A DNA stretch of 64,000 nucleotides, from assembly GCF_002863585.1 (NCBI RefSeq), contig NZ_PGUY01000043.1, positions 43,798 to 107,797 on the forward strand. Direction: 5' to 3'. This DNA comes from Peribacillus deserti (lineage in GTDB: Bacteria; Bacillota; Bacilli; Bacillales; DSM-1321). Shown piece after piece: positions 1 to 8,015 of this stretch. The position numbers and the translations under genes were made by a program. Each line of letters opens with the position of its first letter. The stretch's first letter is position 1. The notes beneath the pieces were generated by a model. It was not told where the DNA came from. It did not search any database and was given only the letters and a program-made list of their open reading frames with translations.

Positions 1-909
1 TTTATCCTGAAAATTTATTGCTTCTTTTCTTTTTTTTGTTATTTCTTGAGCTTTAAAATACAAATCATCTGTTAGGATTCTAAGTTTTTCATTGAAAGGT
101 TGCGTGTCACCGTCTTTACCGTCAAAGCTTTTATACCTCTTCAAACCGATATATATAGGGTTATGAAGTATTCTTTGAATTGTGTTAACCGTGAATAGCT
201 CTTGATTACGTTTTCTATAACCCTCTTCGTTCAAAAAGTCAACAATTTTTCGGTATCCTTTATGGTGCACTATATACATACTATAAATCAACTGAACAAT
301 CTTCGACTCCTCAAGGTCAGGTAACAAAATTTTTAAATTTCTATCTCTCTTTTTGGGATGCTTCTGATCAGTTTCTACTATTTTATATCCATAGGGGGCA
401 ACTCCCCCCTGAAAAAAACCTTGTTGGCTAAGGAGTTTTTTTGTTTCCCTTACATGTTGGGATTTGTTTACACTCTCACTTTCAGATTGCCAAAACCTAA
501 CATAGGTCATTAGCTTGTCCGCTTGATTTTCCAATTTAATTTGTCCCTCTTGTGTAGTCCATACTTCTACATCGCACTTATGAAGGAAATTCAACATGTA
601 AGGTAATTCATCTGCATTTCTTCCTATTCGATCATCTTTAAATACCAGCAAAATATCGAATTCTCGTTTGCTCGCCGCTTTCCTTATTGTGAGTAATTCA
701 TCTCTTTCATCAATACTTTTTTTCCAACCTGAAATACCCCGTTCATAAAGTTCATTAGAAATTTTCCAATTACTATGAGCTTTCGCATAATTACGACATT
801 GCTCTCTTTGTGTTGGAATATCATCATCCGCCGTTAATTGCTTTTTTGTCGAGACTCTATATAAACACCAAACTCTTTTTAGCTTATTTAATTCAGTACT
901 TACTGACAT
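1..909 (-). CDS. Serine site-specific recombinase, C-terminus beyond the left edge
   Basis: The reverse strand is open from an ATG at 909 to the window edge (303 residues visible). The N-terminal resolvase domain is clear: a YRVST motif places the likely catalytic serine at residue 20, and a KDDRIGRN motif near residue 80 matches the conserved arginine region. A recombinase domain follows (around residues 150-270). Large serine recombinases cut and rejoin DNA through a serine-DNA link and usually integrate or excise phages, skin-like elements or transposons. A GGAGGAG ribosome-binding site precedes the ATG. The C-terminal zinc and coiled-coil part is not in the window, so intactness cannot be judged. 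Confidence 0.9.
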   Translation of the reverse strand, partial: MSVSTELNKLKRVWCLYRVSTKKQLTADDDIPTQREQCRNYAKAHSNWKISNELYERGISGWKKSIDERDELLTIRKAASKREFDILLVFKDDRIGRNADELPYMLNFLHKCDVEVWTTQEGQIKLENQADKLMTYVRFWQSESESVNKSQHVRETKKLLSQQGFFQGGVAPYGYKIVETDQKHPKKRDRNLKILLPDLEESKIVQLIYSMYIVHHKGYRKIVDFLNEEGYRKRNQELFTVNTIQRILHNPIYIGLKRYKSFDGKDGDTQPFNEKLRILTDDLYFKAQEITKKRKEAINFQDK

Positions 910-965
910 ATTTTTCTCCTCCATTAACATCTATAGTTACTTCAACAAATAAATCAGGGACAGAG

Positions 966-1148
966 CTAATTATATAGCTCCGTCCAAAACATTTTTAAAC
1001 CTTCAGCGGCTGTTTCATGATCTTTGGGATCTTTACTGAATGAGAAGTTAATCTTGATGTCACCAGCGTTTGAAGTGTCGATTAAATAAATTTTTTCCTG
1101 CTTTACTTCTACTCGGTAAATACGACCATTGAAAACAATGTACTCCAT
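966..1148 (-). CDS. Small hypothetical protein (60 aa)
   Basis: This 60-residue ORF begins MEYIVFNGRIYRVEV and is preceded by a good GAGGTGAG ribosome-binding site. It lies just upstream of the serine recombinase, on the same strand. The N-terminal pattern (short beta strand, NGRIYRV) resembles the style of other tiny ORFs in this window, for example the one at 13606-13761 with NGKVYTV. No function is recognised. Confidence 0.5.
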   Translation of the reverse strand: MEYIVFNGRIYRVEVKQEKIYLIDTSNAGDIKINFSFSKDPKDHETAAEGLKMFWTELYN

Positions 1149-1270
1149 CCCGGCTCACCTCTATAAATATTTATGCTTACAATGCCTGTCATCTTTCCAA
1201 TGGTTATTTTATATTGTGATTTGTGTTTTGTGTTTTGTCAATAACTCATTGAAATTCCTTTATTCTTGGT

Positions 1271-1308
1271 TTTTCATAATGAAAACTCCTTGTATAATGT
1301 ATTAATAC
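1271..1308 (+). promoter_or_regulatory. Probable promoter with palindromic operator for the XRE regulator
   Basis: A perfect -10 box TATAAT lies at 1293-1298, with a weaker -35-like TTTTCA at 1271-1276 (16-bp spacer). Directly downstream, at 1299-1308, is a perfect 10-bp palindrome, GTATTAATAC, where transcription should start. The same core with minor changes recurs upstream of two small ORFs at 5876 and 6265. This suggests an autoregulated repressor that also controls those genes. The binding is inference. Confidence 0.5.
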
Positions 1309-1393
1309 CATCACTTTACAAAAAACAGCAATACGGTTTTAGTTATAAAGTTAATTTTTGTGTAAAATGATTAAAACTAGAGGAGGAGAAGAA

Positions 1394-1927
1394 ATGGAAT
1401 ACTCCATGTATAGCCCTAACGAGTTTGGTCTGTGGTTGAAGGAAGAGAGGTTAAAACGGGGAATAAGCACAAGAACTTTGGGTACTACAATAGGTAAAAG
1501 TGCATCTTATGTATCTCAACTTGAAACCGGATATATAAAGGCTCCGTCGGAAGAGGCTGCTGTACTTCTTTTGGATGAAATGGGAATAAAAGAAAAGCAA
1601 AATGTCCTACAACACTTTGAAATTATCCCGAGTAATAAAGATTTCTTTTCTAATAAACCTTTGTATCAGAGGGAAGCAATTAAAAGGAAGAGAACACAGC
1701 TTTTGGACAGTATAGAAAAATTGCCTGAGACTCAAATAGAATTAATACATACTCTATATTTTAACCATCGTGACCTCTTGCAAGCATTATATGAAATATC
1801 GAACTTTGGAGCAGAGAAGGGTTCAAAAATTCCAATTACCGTTATTAAAGAATTTGTAGATGTAATGCTACTTAAATATCAATTAGAGCAGCAAAAGCAG
1901 CTTGAGGAAAGAGCATCTGGCAATTAA
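1394..1927 (+). CDS. XRE-family transcriptional regulator
   Basis: A 177-residue protein with an N-terminal Cro/CI-type helix-turn-helix (residues about 7-60), including the segment GTTIGKSASYVSQLETG typical of the recognition helices. The C-terminal half is helical and Glu/Gln-rich, with no recognised domain. The start is taken at 1394 because AGGAGGAG lies just upstream; an upstream ATG at 1358 has no such site. It is the only plus-strand gene in the recombinase module, so it is a likely repressor of the element. The palindrome over its promoter fits autoregulation. Confidence 0.85.
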   Translation: MEYSMYSPNEFGLWLKEERLKRGISTRTLGTTIGKSASYVSQLETGYIKAPSEEAAVLLLDEMGIKEKQNVLQHFEIIPSNKDFFSNKPLYQREAIKRKRTQLLDSIEKLPETQIELIHTLYFNHRDLLQALYEISNFGAEKGSKIPITVIKEFVDVMLLKYQLEQQKQLEERASGN

Positions 1928-1945
1928 GGTTTTATATACGAACAA

Positions 1946-1980
1946 AAAGGTAGTCAATTGGGTACTGACTACCTTTTTTT
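1946..1980. terminator. Bidirectional rho-independent terminator
   Basis: AAAGGTAGTCA and TGACTACCTTT form a perfect 11-bp stem followed by a T run. It sits between the convergent XRE gene and the HNH-like gene and can serve both. Confidence 0.8.
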
Positions 1981-1987
1981 GTTCTTT

Positions 1988-2581
1988 TTAGGAATTATTC
2001 GAATAGTTTCCTAAGCGAACTTGATTTATTATTTCTTTGAAAATGCTAACCATAGTTGATCTTGCTTTGTCTACGGGATATTGATTTTCCAATATATTCA
2101 ATCCTGTATAAACTGAATGTTCAAAAATCCCCTTGACCTTGTTAGTCAAATTTGTACAGATAACAATATTACCTTTAACATACCCTTTCTTATAATTACG
2201 CCGGTCAACTGACCAAGACTCAATATTATTGATTTCGTTTTCCATTTTTACACCGGAATAAAAACAATATCCTTTCTGTTTTTCAAGCTGTTTTTTCACC
2301 AGAACGGAAATACTTTTATCTACCGGACAGATTCTCTTTCTCATCTCTCTTTTTTTTGCAAGGTTTTTGACCTCTCTAATCTTATATTTAAAAAAATCTT
2401 TTTTGTATCCTTTTCGAATTTCACTGAAGCATTCTTTGCAGTAGGAATTCTGCATTTTTTCGATTAGTACTGGCTTCCCCTTACAAAAAGGACCCCTACA
2501 TTCCTTGTACATTTTGCCATCTAGGTAAATGATTTTTTTAACACGAGAGCCAGATTTTCTACCGCTATTTTGACCGCCCAA
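1988..2581 (-). CDS. Putative HNH-like / zinc-finger protein
   Basis: About 197 residues, very basic. An N-terminal segment carries Cys pairs (CRGPFC, then CKEC) like a small zinc finger. The C-terminal part has CYFSG-like Cys, then WSVDRRNYKKGYVKGN and NIVICTNLTN, the layout of HNH-type phage endonucleases in which a conserved GN-x-hydrophobic-C segment follows the His/Asp strand. A TTG start at 2581 is chosen because AAGGAG stands nine bases upstream; a longer TTG start at 2629 lacks a site. Catalytic histidines are not obvious, so the nuclease assignment is tentative. Confidence 0.5.
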   Translation of the reverse strand: MGGQNSGRKSGSRVKKIIYLDGKMYKECRGPFCKGKPVLIEKMQNSYCKECFSEIRKGYKKDFFKYKIREVKNLAKKREMRKRICPVDKSISVLVKKQLEKQKGYCFYSGVKMENEINNIESWSVDRRNYKKGYVKGNIVICTNLTNKVKGIFEHSVYTGLNILENQYPVDKARSTMVSIFKEIINQVRLGNYSNNS

Positions 2582-2644
2582 TAAAAACAACTCCTTATAT
2601 TTTTTTAAAACCAAGGTCCTAAAGCTCAACTCTTATATGTATAA

Positions 2645-2671
2645 TGTATACCGTTTTGCGTTTTGTATACA
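2645..2671. promoter_or_regulatory. Inverted repeat upstream of the HNH-like gene; rest of gap 2582-3029
   Basis: TGTATAC (2645-2651) and GTATACA (2665-2671) form a perfect 7-bp inverted repeat separated by 13 bases that read cgttttgcgtttt. It lies about 65-90 bp upstream of the HNH-like start and could be an operator. The rest of the gap contains short hairpins (around 2728-2743 and 2762-2780) and the terminator at 2879, but no coding sequence I can support. Confidence 0.4.
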
Positions 2672-2878
2672 AGGTTCATAAATTTTTTGAAAAACACGGT
2701 TACTACCGCTTTTTTGAGTGCTACTAATGCTTTAGCATTAATAAACACTGCCCTATTTTATGTCTTCCCTATCTTAGGGAAAAGGCTCCTAAAGCAAGGT
2801 CTAATAGCCTATTTTTATACTTACTAGCTCATCAATGTATATTAGTAATAACCGAATATTTTATTAAAAAAGAAAAAG

Positions 2879-2911
2879 CCCCCTTAATCAAATGTTTTTT
2901 GATAAAGGGGG
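2879..2911 (-). terminator. Rho-independent terminator of the tyrosine recombinase operon
   Basis: A 14-bp nearly perfect stem (CCCCCTTAATCAAA with TTTGATAAAGGGGG), followed on the minus strand by a T-rich run. It lies downstream of the minus-strand recombinase and HTH genes. Confidence 0.7.
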
Positions 2912-3029
2912 TTGGCTACAATATAATGGCTGCTATAGCATCCATTTTCATTTTCAATAATAGCGTAGTTTTACTTCTAAGAGCTGCGGAATTAATGTAG
3001 GTCTGCACAGCTCCTAGAGGTTTATTCCA

Positions 3030-3251
3030 TTAGAATCTCCGGTTCCACATTAAAAATTCCTTGAATTCCTTCCCTGTAAGGCGAAAATGACCTACAGGCG
3101 TAACTGACTCTATATATTTTTTTCGAAACCATCTCCGAGCTGTTTCCTTAGAGACTCCTAAAAGGTCAGCAATCTGTGAAGTGCTAAGTAGGTCATCATC
3201 TTGTATAAGCAATAGCATCTCATGTTGTTTTCTGTTATTTAATTCCTCCAT
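3030..3251 (-). CDS. Excisionase-like helix-turn-helix protein (73 aa)
   Basis: A 73-residue protein that is almost entirely one MerR/excisionase-type HTH (HTH_17-like): STSQIADLLGVSKETARRWF is the recognition unit, and GHFRLTGKEFKEFL is the wing. Its ATG overlaps the stop codon of the tyrosine recombinase (TAATG), so the two are translationally coupled. Small HTH proteins of this kind often set recombination direction or regulate the element. A second, related HTH protein is at 6722-6991. Confidence 0.8.
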   Translation of the reverse strand: MEELNNRKQHEMLLLIQDDDLLSTSQIADLLGVSKETARRWFRKKYIESVTPVGHFRLTGKEFKEFLMWNRRF

Positions 3252-5389
3252 TACACTCTCTCCCCGTTTTTCAATTTTCTCTCTAGTTTTAGTAATTGAT
3301 CATTTAATTTTTTCCTTTGTTGCAGGAATACTTTGTATTCCATTTTCTTTTGCCTTTCATTCAGTTTCTTTAATTCTTCCTGAAGCAGTATGGCTTGATT
3401 TTCAATTTCAGTTAAATTATGTTCAGCATCAATATTATTGGCAGTTGTTCTTTTTGAATCAAAGGTTTTACCGTTGATCTTTTTTTCCTCTTCCTGTTCA
3501 TTATCATCATACCCGTTCTCTATCTCCCACTGTGTTAGTTCATGGATATCCCAAGGGAAGTTAAGGGCTGCGTCTATAATGAGATAATAGTCCTTAGGAA
3601 GTATTTCTTGAGTATATATATCATTTGTTTTTCCGCCTGCCTTAAACACATCATGTCTCATATGTATTTCTGCAGCACGTAGAATTTTTTTGTTTAATTT
3701 TTGGTTTACTATTGTTTCGTTCCGTATAATTTCATTCATGGATCGTCTAGCTGTCTTAATCTCCAAAAAGTCACGTTTATCTTTATCCACGAATTCAAAC
3801 AAATCGCGGTACAGACTTAGAAATTTTGGTGGAATTTTAAGTTTTGACTTAGGATCGGCAATATGCTTTCGAAATAAGAATCCATCTCCAACATAATTTT
3901 GATACCTATACAGCTGCCCTATATACCAGTTAAGCAATTCAACCAGCCGCGGAACAACCAGATGACCAACATCTTCATGGGAGGGAGAATACTTACCCTT
4001 CGACTTTTCTTCAGGCAATCTAAACTCACCGTAACCGCTTTGATTTGTCGCAATATACCCAGAAGAATCCAAAACAAAATCAGAGATAGTTACTTCTAAC
4101 ATTTCCTCAGGGCGTATTCCCAAAAAGGCTCCAAACATCCACAACACGGAGTTTCGCATGTTAGTATGTTGATTTCCATTAGGATTTTTTCTCAAGGTGT
4201 GGTACATTTGCACAATTTGCTTGCGAGTTAAAAATACTTTCGTCGTATTGAATTTTCTACGCCTATATCTATGAGGAACAACTTTAAGTACCGATTTAAT
4301 TCGTTTTCTTAATTTTCTTACTCTACCGTCATCTTCATCAGATTCTTCGTCAACTTTCTCAAAGTACCAGCTTAAGAAAGGTCTTAAATGCCCGCCGTAA
4401 TGTCCTTTAGTTGAATCAGAGAGACCATCAAAAACTTTGATGACATCATTCTGTGTCAAATTTTCTATATTAAACACAGCTGGATTAAACTGATCCATTT
4501 CATTCTCGGACATATCACACACTTTACGTCCCTTAATAGATATAATTCCGCACTTCTCTTTTATTAATTTTACAAATAAAAGAGCTAGGATTTCTCTGGA
4601 AGTGTCAGCATATTTTCGGTCTATTTTGGGGTAGATATGTCCGTCCAAAGAGGCTAATTCCTCAACGTTCAGCCGGAAAACAAGATAATCCCGAATTAAA
4701 TTTTGGAACTCAGTGCTAAGCAGCTCCCAGCATGTATATTCTGCTGAAACACTTTGCACAGCATTCTGAAAATAGGATTCACGAATAAGGGGAAGCTTTT
4801 CTCTTATTTCTTCTAAATCAAATAATTTGGTACCTTTTAAACGATCAGGCTGAGTAATATCACCATTTGTTTGATACCGAATTAAGGCATCCATAGAAAC
4901 ATTTAATATTTTTGATACTACTGATAGTGGTTGATATCTTCTTTTCAATAACGCTTGTTTATCAAAAAAGAAACATTTTCTCCCATTGGGGTTATACGCT
5001 ACTTCCGCAAAAGAATCATCCCATAGACCTGTCTTCACCTCCATTTCTAAATCATCAACTGTGGAACCAATTAACCTGGCTAGTCCTACATCAGCATAAA
5101 GTGTCTTATTTTTCTTAAGCTCCCTGTACTGATTACAAAGAGATTCGTAAAAGGTAATAAACTCTTCAAGTTTTTTCCCTTTAAAGAAATAGCTACTGTT
5201 GTTGGTAGGATTATTATAGGAAAAATCCTTTCCATCAATAAGGAAGAAATCATCAACGATACCATGCTGGATCAAATTGAAAATCACATGGTGACTGTGA
5301 ATAATGTCTCGTTCATCTAATATTGTAGATAACTTCTTTACACTCCAGATAGGACCATGAATTTTTTCAGCCTGCTTTTGCTTTAACAT
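3251..5389 (-). CDS. Large tyrosine recombinase / phage-integrase family protein (712 aa)
   Basis: The catalytic domain is at about residues 385-600. It has LGIRPEE with the first catalytic Arg at 426, TARRS (546-550) in place of the usual HxLRH box, HMRHD near 576, and NDIYTQ with the presumed nucleophile Tyr592. About 380 residues precede it, far longer than a usual core-binding domain, and include an acidic-basic linker near 345-375. The last 60 residues form a Lys/Glu-rich coiled coil. Divergence of the second Arg box is notable. Recombinases of this kind move genetic elements by cutting DNA through a tyrosine-DNA link. It forms an operon with the downstream 73-residue HTH protein (one-base overlap). 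Confidence 0.8.
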   Translation of the reverse strand: MLKQKQAEKIHGPIWSVKKLSTILDERDIIHSHHVIFNLIQHGIVDDFFLIDGKDFSYNNPTNNSSYFFKGKKLEEFITFYESLCNQYRELKKNKTLYADVGLARLIGSTVDDLEMEVKTGLWDDSFAEVAYNPNGRKCFFFDKQALLKRRYQPLSVVSKILNVSMDALIRYQTNGDITQPDRLKGTKLFDLEEIREKLPLIRESYFQNAVQSVSAEYTCWELLSTEFQNLIRDYLVFRLNVEELASLDGHIYPKIDRKYADTSREILALLFVKLIKEKCGIISIKGRKVCDMSENEMDQFNPAVFNIENLTQNDVIKVFDGLSDSTKGHYGGHLRPFLSWYFEKVDEESDEDDGRVRKLRKRIKSVLKVVPHRYRRRKFNTTKVFLTRKQIVQMYHTLRKNPNGNQHTNMRNSVLWMFGAFLGIRPEEMLEVTISDFVLDSSGYIATNQSGYGEFRLPEEKSKGKYSPSHEDVGHLVVPRLVELLNWYIGQLYRYQNYVGDGFLFRKHIADPKSKLKIPPKFLSLYRDLFEFVDKDKRDFLEIKTARRSMNEIIRNETIVNQKLNKKILRAAEIHMRHDVFKAGGKTNDIYTQEILPKDYYLIIDAALNFPWDIHELTQWEIENGYDDNEQEEEKKINGKTFDSKRTTANNIDAEHNLTEIENQAILLQEELKKLNERQKKMEYKVFLQQRKKLNDQLLKLERKLKNGERV

Positions 5390-5587
5390 TACTTTTGCCC
5401 CCTTTTCCCATATATTGTGTAAGAAATATATTCTTATTCGTTATGCCACACAAAACGTTAAAAACTATACAGGTTTTATTTCATATTCCCCACGCTATTT
5501 AACATTAGTTGTAGTGTTTTGCACGAGATGTGTTCCCCCCCTCCTAATTCGTACTGGTAAAATAAAAATAATCCTGTTTAAATGAAA

Positions 5588-5616
5588 AAAAACCTGAAAA
5601 ATGGAATCAGGTTTTT
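5588..5616. terminator. Hairpin terminator upstream of the recombinase
   Basis: AAAAACCTGA and TCAGGTTTTT pair perfectly over 10 bp with T runs on both strands. It is placed to end the minus-strand transcript of the 46-residue ORF at 5653-5793 before the recombinase promoter region. The remaining sequence from 5390 to 5587 shows no gene. Confidence 0.65.
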
Positions 5617-5652
5617 AGACATATATCTACTAGATTAAAGTTTTTCTTTCAT

Positions 5653-5793
5653 TTATTTTGAACGGCGGGGTCTCTTCTTTCTCATCTCCGCATACCATAA
5701 TTCTATCGCCGCCAAAATAATCTCCTCTTTTTGCGTAAGCCCCTCAGGTTTAATTGAATCCCCCGATTTTACTTTCAATTTTTCTACCGACAT
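5653..5793 (-). CDS. Small basic protein, 46 aa, paralogue of the ORF at 5998
   Basis: An ORF begins MSVEKLKVKSGDS at 5793 behind an AGAGGTG ribosome-binding site and ends in a run of Arg/Lys. Its C-terminal part (AAIELWYAEMRKKRPRR) aligns with HTELYLAEMSRKRRHQL of the ORF at 5998-6201, and both genes share the same upstream repeat. Conserved layout, ribosome-binding site and paralogy argue that it is real. Function unknown; the basic tail suggests nucleic-acid contact. Confidence 0.55.
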   Translation of the reverse strand: MSVEKLKVKSGDSIKPEGLTQKEEIILAAIELWYAEMRKKRPRRSK

Positions 5794-5866
5794 TTTCGTG
5801 CACCTCTTCTCTTTTTTTGCCCGCTTTTTTCAGACTCCCGCCTTAGCGAATCCCCGGAATAATTGC

Positions 5867-5897
5867 GATTACACTGTATTAATAACACGACTTTTTT
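5867..5897 (-). repeat. Upstream direct repeat, copy 1, with palindromic core
   Basis: A 31-bp sequence starting gattacactgtattaataa is identical to 6256-6286. Flanking bases (cagactcccg about 30 bp to the left) are also shared. Each copy lies upstream of one of the paralogous small ORFs. The core GTATTAATAAC resembles the perfect palindrome over the XRE promoter at 1299, so it may be a common operator. Confidence 0.65.
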
Positions 5898-5997
5898 AAA
5901 ATGGGAATATACTTTTCAGACAAAATCGACATCATGCACAGTAACAGATAAAAAAAAAAATAATACTGCTTAAATGAAAAATATAAATATTTGAAGC

Positions 5998-6201
5998 TTA
6001 TTTAATTCTTTTCAATTTTGATTTCAACTGATGACGTCTCTTCCTACTCATCTCTGCTAAATATAATTCTGTATGAGCTAAATGAATATCTTCATATCTG
6101 AAGAAGTCCTCCCGAGTAATAGGTTTCCCCGAAAAAAACGCATCTACATAGGATCGTAAAGTATCTTCTCCATATAACTCTTTCAACTTTTCAATATACA
6201 T
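5998..6201 (-). CDS. Small basic protein, 67 aa
   Basis: The start at 6201 (MYIEKLKELYGEDTL) is chosen for the GAGGTG site just upstream; the longer frame adds five residues without a site. The protein is helical, with a basic tail (SRKRRHQLKSKLKRIK). It is a paralogue of the 46-residue ORF at 5653 and shares its promoter repeat. Probably part of the recombination module; function not recognised. Confidence 0.6.
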   Translation of the reverse strand: MYIEKLKELYGEDTLRSYVDAFFSGKPITREDFFRYEDIHLAHTELYLAEMSRKRRHQLKSKLKRIK

Positions 6202-6255
6202 TTTACTACACCTCATTAAATTAATTTAAATCGTGAATCAGACTCCCGTCTTCAC

Positions 6256-6286
6256 GATTACACTGTATTAATAACACGACTTTTTT
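6256..6286 (-). repeat. Upstream direct repeat, copy 2
   Basis: Identical over 31 bp to 5867-5897, located upstream of the 67-residue ORF. It contains the same GTATTAATAAC core. Confidence 0.65.
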
Positions 6287-6317
6287 ATAATCGATAGATA
6301 CTTTTCAAATAAATAGA

Positions 6318-6345
6318 AAAAGACCTAAAAAATTTCAGGTCTTTT
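6318..6345. terminator. Hairpin terminator overlapping the end of the zinc-ribbon gene
   Basis: AAAAGACCT pairs with AGGTCTTTT around a 10-base loop. The minus-strand side carries T runs, and the stem includes the stop region of the gene at 6325-6744. Confidence 0.6.
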
Positions 6346-6744
6346 ATCTGCAATATTTTGCTTTTCTTCCTTAATTAAATATGTTAATAAGATATTTACT
6401 TCTTGTTCTAATTTTTGAACATATTTAATGATACTTTCATCCATTTCCAGTGTTTTAAGATAACCAAATTTTTTTTTTATTCTTTTCCTTTCTCTGGCTG
6501 GATTATAAATCTTCACCCGGTTTGGAGCCGGTTCGTCTTTAACTAATTTAATTAAATCTATTAAATTCCCTTTAATTTCACAGGTCATACATTGCCATAA
6601 TGTATTATCGAAATCCACTTTTGCACGCTCACCACATAGAAAACATGAAAAGAAATATTGATTCTCAAATTGATGGAAATACTCTACTTTATGTTGTTTA
6701 AAAAAAGATTGTAATACTGGTTTAAATTTCACTTTGTATTCCAT
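6325..6744 (-). CDS. CHC2/primase-type zinc-ribbon protein (139 aa)
   Basis: Residues about 33-57 show FSCFLCGERA, then LWQCMTCEIKGNLIDLI: two CxxC pairs 17 residues apart, followed by a hydrophobic helix. This is the zinc-ribbon layout of DnaG-type primases and of small plasmid or phage replication proteins. No Toprim or other catalytic domain follows, only a charged helical tail. The start overlaps the upstream HTH gene by 23 bases, so they probably form one operon. The role could be single-strand DNA binding in element replication; that is inference. Confidence 0.55.
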   Translation of the reverse strand: MEYKVKFKPVLQSFFKQHKVEYFHQFENQYFFSCFLCGERAKVDFDNTLWQCMTCEIKGNLIDLIKLVKDEPAPNRVKIYNPARERKRIKKKFGYLKTLEMDESIIKYVQKLEQEVNILLTYLIKEEKQNIADKRPEIF

Positions 6745-6991
6745 AACCCATTGCCCGGCGGGAAGCTCTCATAAAATGTTTGAAATCTGTACCTACGACG
6801 ATATATTTTCCGCCAAATTGGTATGAAGACAATTTGCCAGACCTACACCATCTCCGTACTGTTTCTACACTCATTTTGGTCATGTCTGAAATCATGTCAA
6901 CTGTTAAAACTTGATCATCGTCTACATTAAATATTTCATGAATATCTTCGTCCCATCCTAATCTCTTTCCCAAGGAGCTATCCAATATCAA
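6722..6991 (-). CDS. Helix-turn-helix protein, excisionase-like (89 aa)
   Basis: Residues about 28-75 form a MerR/excisionase-type HTH: LTVDMISDMTKMSVETVRRW, then SSYQFGGKYIVVGTDFKHFM. It has the same architecture as the 73-residue protein at 3030 but a longer N-terminus. It is the first gene of an operon with the zinc-ribbon protein. A GGGAA-type site lies upstream. Likely regulator or directionality factor of the mobile module. Confidence 0.7.
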   Translation of the reverse strand: MILDSSLGKRLGWDEDIHEIFNVDDDQVLTVDMISDMTKMSVETVRRWCRSGKLSSYQFGGKYIVVGTDFKHFMRASRRAMGYGIQSEI

Positions 6992-7093
6992 TCATTCCCT
7001 TTAATTTTCCCTTAGTATAAGCAGTTAGAACAGGAAATATACTGTTCTCGTTCAAAACACACATTTAGTGAGAAAAGAGAGTATGAGGCGATA

Positions 7094-7204
7094 ATGACAA
7101 ACATTCCAATCGATTTCTTTCTTCTTAATAAAGAACATAGTCAAAGAGGGACAGAAGACTCCGTATTTGTATTTTGTGTTCCCCGGTCTAGTTCTCTATC
7201 CTGA
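7094..7204 (+). CDS. Doubtful small ORF (36 aa)
   Basis: ATG at 7094 follows GAGGCGATA and encodes 36 residues (MTNIPIDFFLLNKEH...). It is the only coding signal between 6992 and 7409. No family is recognised, and the ORF could be chance or a remnant. Confidence 0.2.
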   Translation: MTNIPIDFFLLNKEHSQRGTEDSVFVFCVPRSSSLS

Positions 7205-7408
7205 GTAGTTTTTCATCTTTTTACGTTGACAGAGGATTTCCGGTTTTGGGTTATCTAATTAATATATATGGAGTTTAGTTTTTTCCCAGAATTATGTGAT
7301 ACAAAAATTGAAATAACCTTCGCAGCTCCATTATTCAGTTCAGCTTTTAATTAAAATTTATGATTTTTTACTTTTTTGTTAGAAGGAGGTGTTTATTGAG
7401 TCGAATAT

Positions 7409-7757
7409 AACTGAGGGTGGTGGGGGAAGAGCTACTACCCCCTGCTAAAGAGGTAAGAAAGCGTCTACTGCGTAACGGAGCCAGTTGTCGCTGCATGATA
7501 GTGTTATAAATAACAAATGCCCAGGTCCTGCTTTACCATTCAACTTATCACAAGTTCTATCATGCCCTACCTAAGCAAAAGCTTACAGGGACGGGATGTG
7601 TATTTTTTCAAATACTCTGGGGATAGCAATTCCCTTCTAACGGGAGACTCCCCGCTGATTAGGCGGGGCGGAGGAAAACGGGAAACTCTCGCAATTTGTT
7701 ACGTTTTTTTTCTACTTAGAAATGCCTGTCAAGTATAAGTAGGGCTCACTGCCAGTT
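7409..7757 (+). ncRNA. Candidate large structured RNA, copy 1 (about 350 nt)
   Basis: This segment is about 95% identical to 9028-9374. A closing helix joins the ends: AACT and GGTGGTG (7409-7422) pair with CACTGCC and AGTT (7747-7757). Inside are many hairpins, such as CATGATAG/CTATCATG, AACTT/AAGTT, TAAGC/GCTTA, GTATTT/AAATAC, CCCCGC/GCGGGG and CTACTTA/TAAGTAG. The C-to-T change in the CCCCGC stem of copy 2 keeps pairing as G-U on the plus strand only, and the closing helix also uses G-U pairs valid only on this strand. Conservation continues beyond the helix to about 7840. I recognise no known class. The 73-residue ORF inside has no ribosome-binding site and is not called. Confidence 0.6.
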
Positions 7758-8015
7758 ATATGTGGTTTTAATGTTGCCATAAATAATACTAAGATTACAA
7801 TTTTTATCCTTTGTCCCTTAAGATAATTTTTTATTATTTTTTGCGGTTTTAATGAAGGGATATTGTTTCGTGTAATGGTTTTTCACTTGTATGGTTTTGA
7901 AGCCTGAAAGTATCTAATTAATAAACAAATAAAAAAAGCTGCTACAGGAGCCAATACATTTGATAAACTAAAGAGAACATACGTTCCAAAAAATTAATTT
8001 AAAGGAATGATTTGA

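Noticed and set aside
7411..7425. GAGGGTGGTG looked like the T-box motif AGGGTGGnACCGCG
   Set aside because: The rest of the motif, a specifier hairpin, a terminator and a downstream synthetase or amino-acid gene are all absent.
7517..7738. 73-codon ORF inside the structured RNA, repeated at 9134-9355
   Set aside because: It has no ribosome-binding site, and the differences between copies follow RNA pairing rather than codon positions. Treated as a by-product of the RNA.
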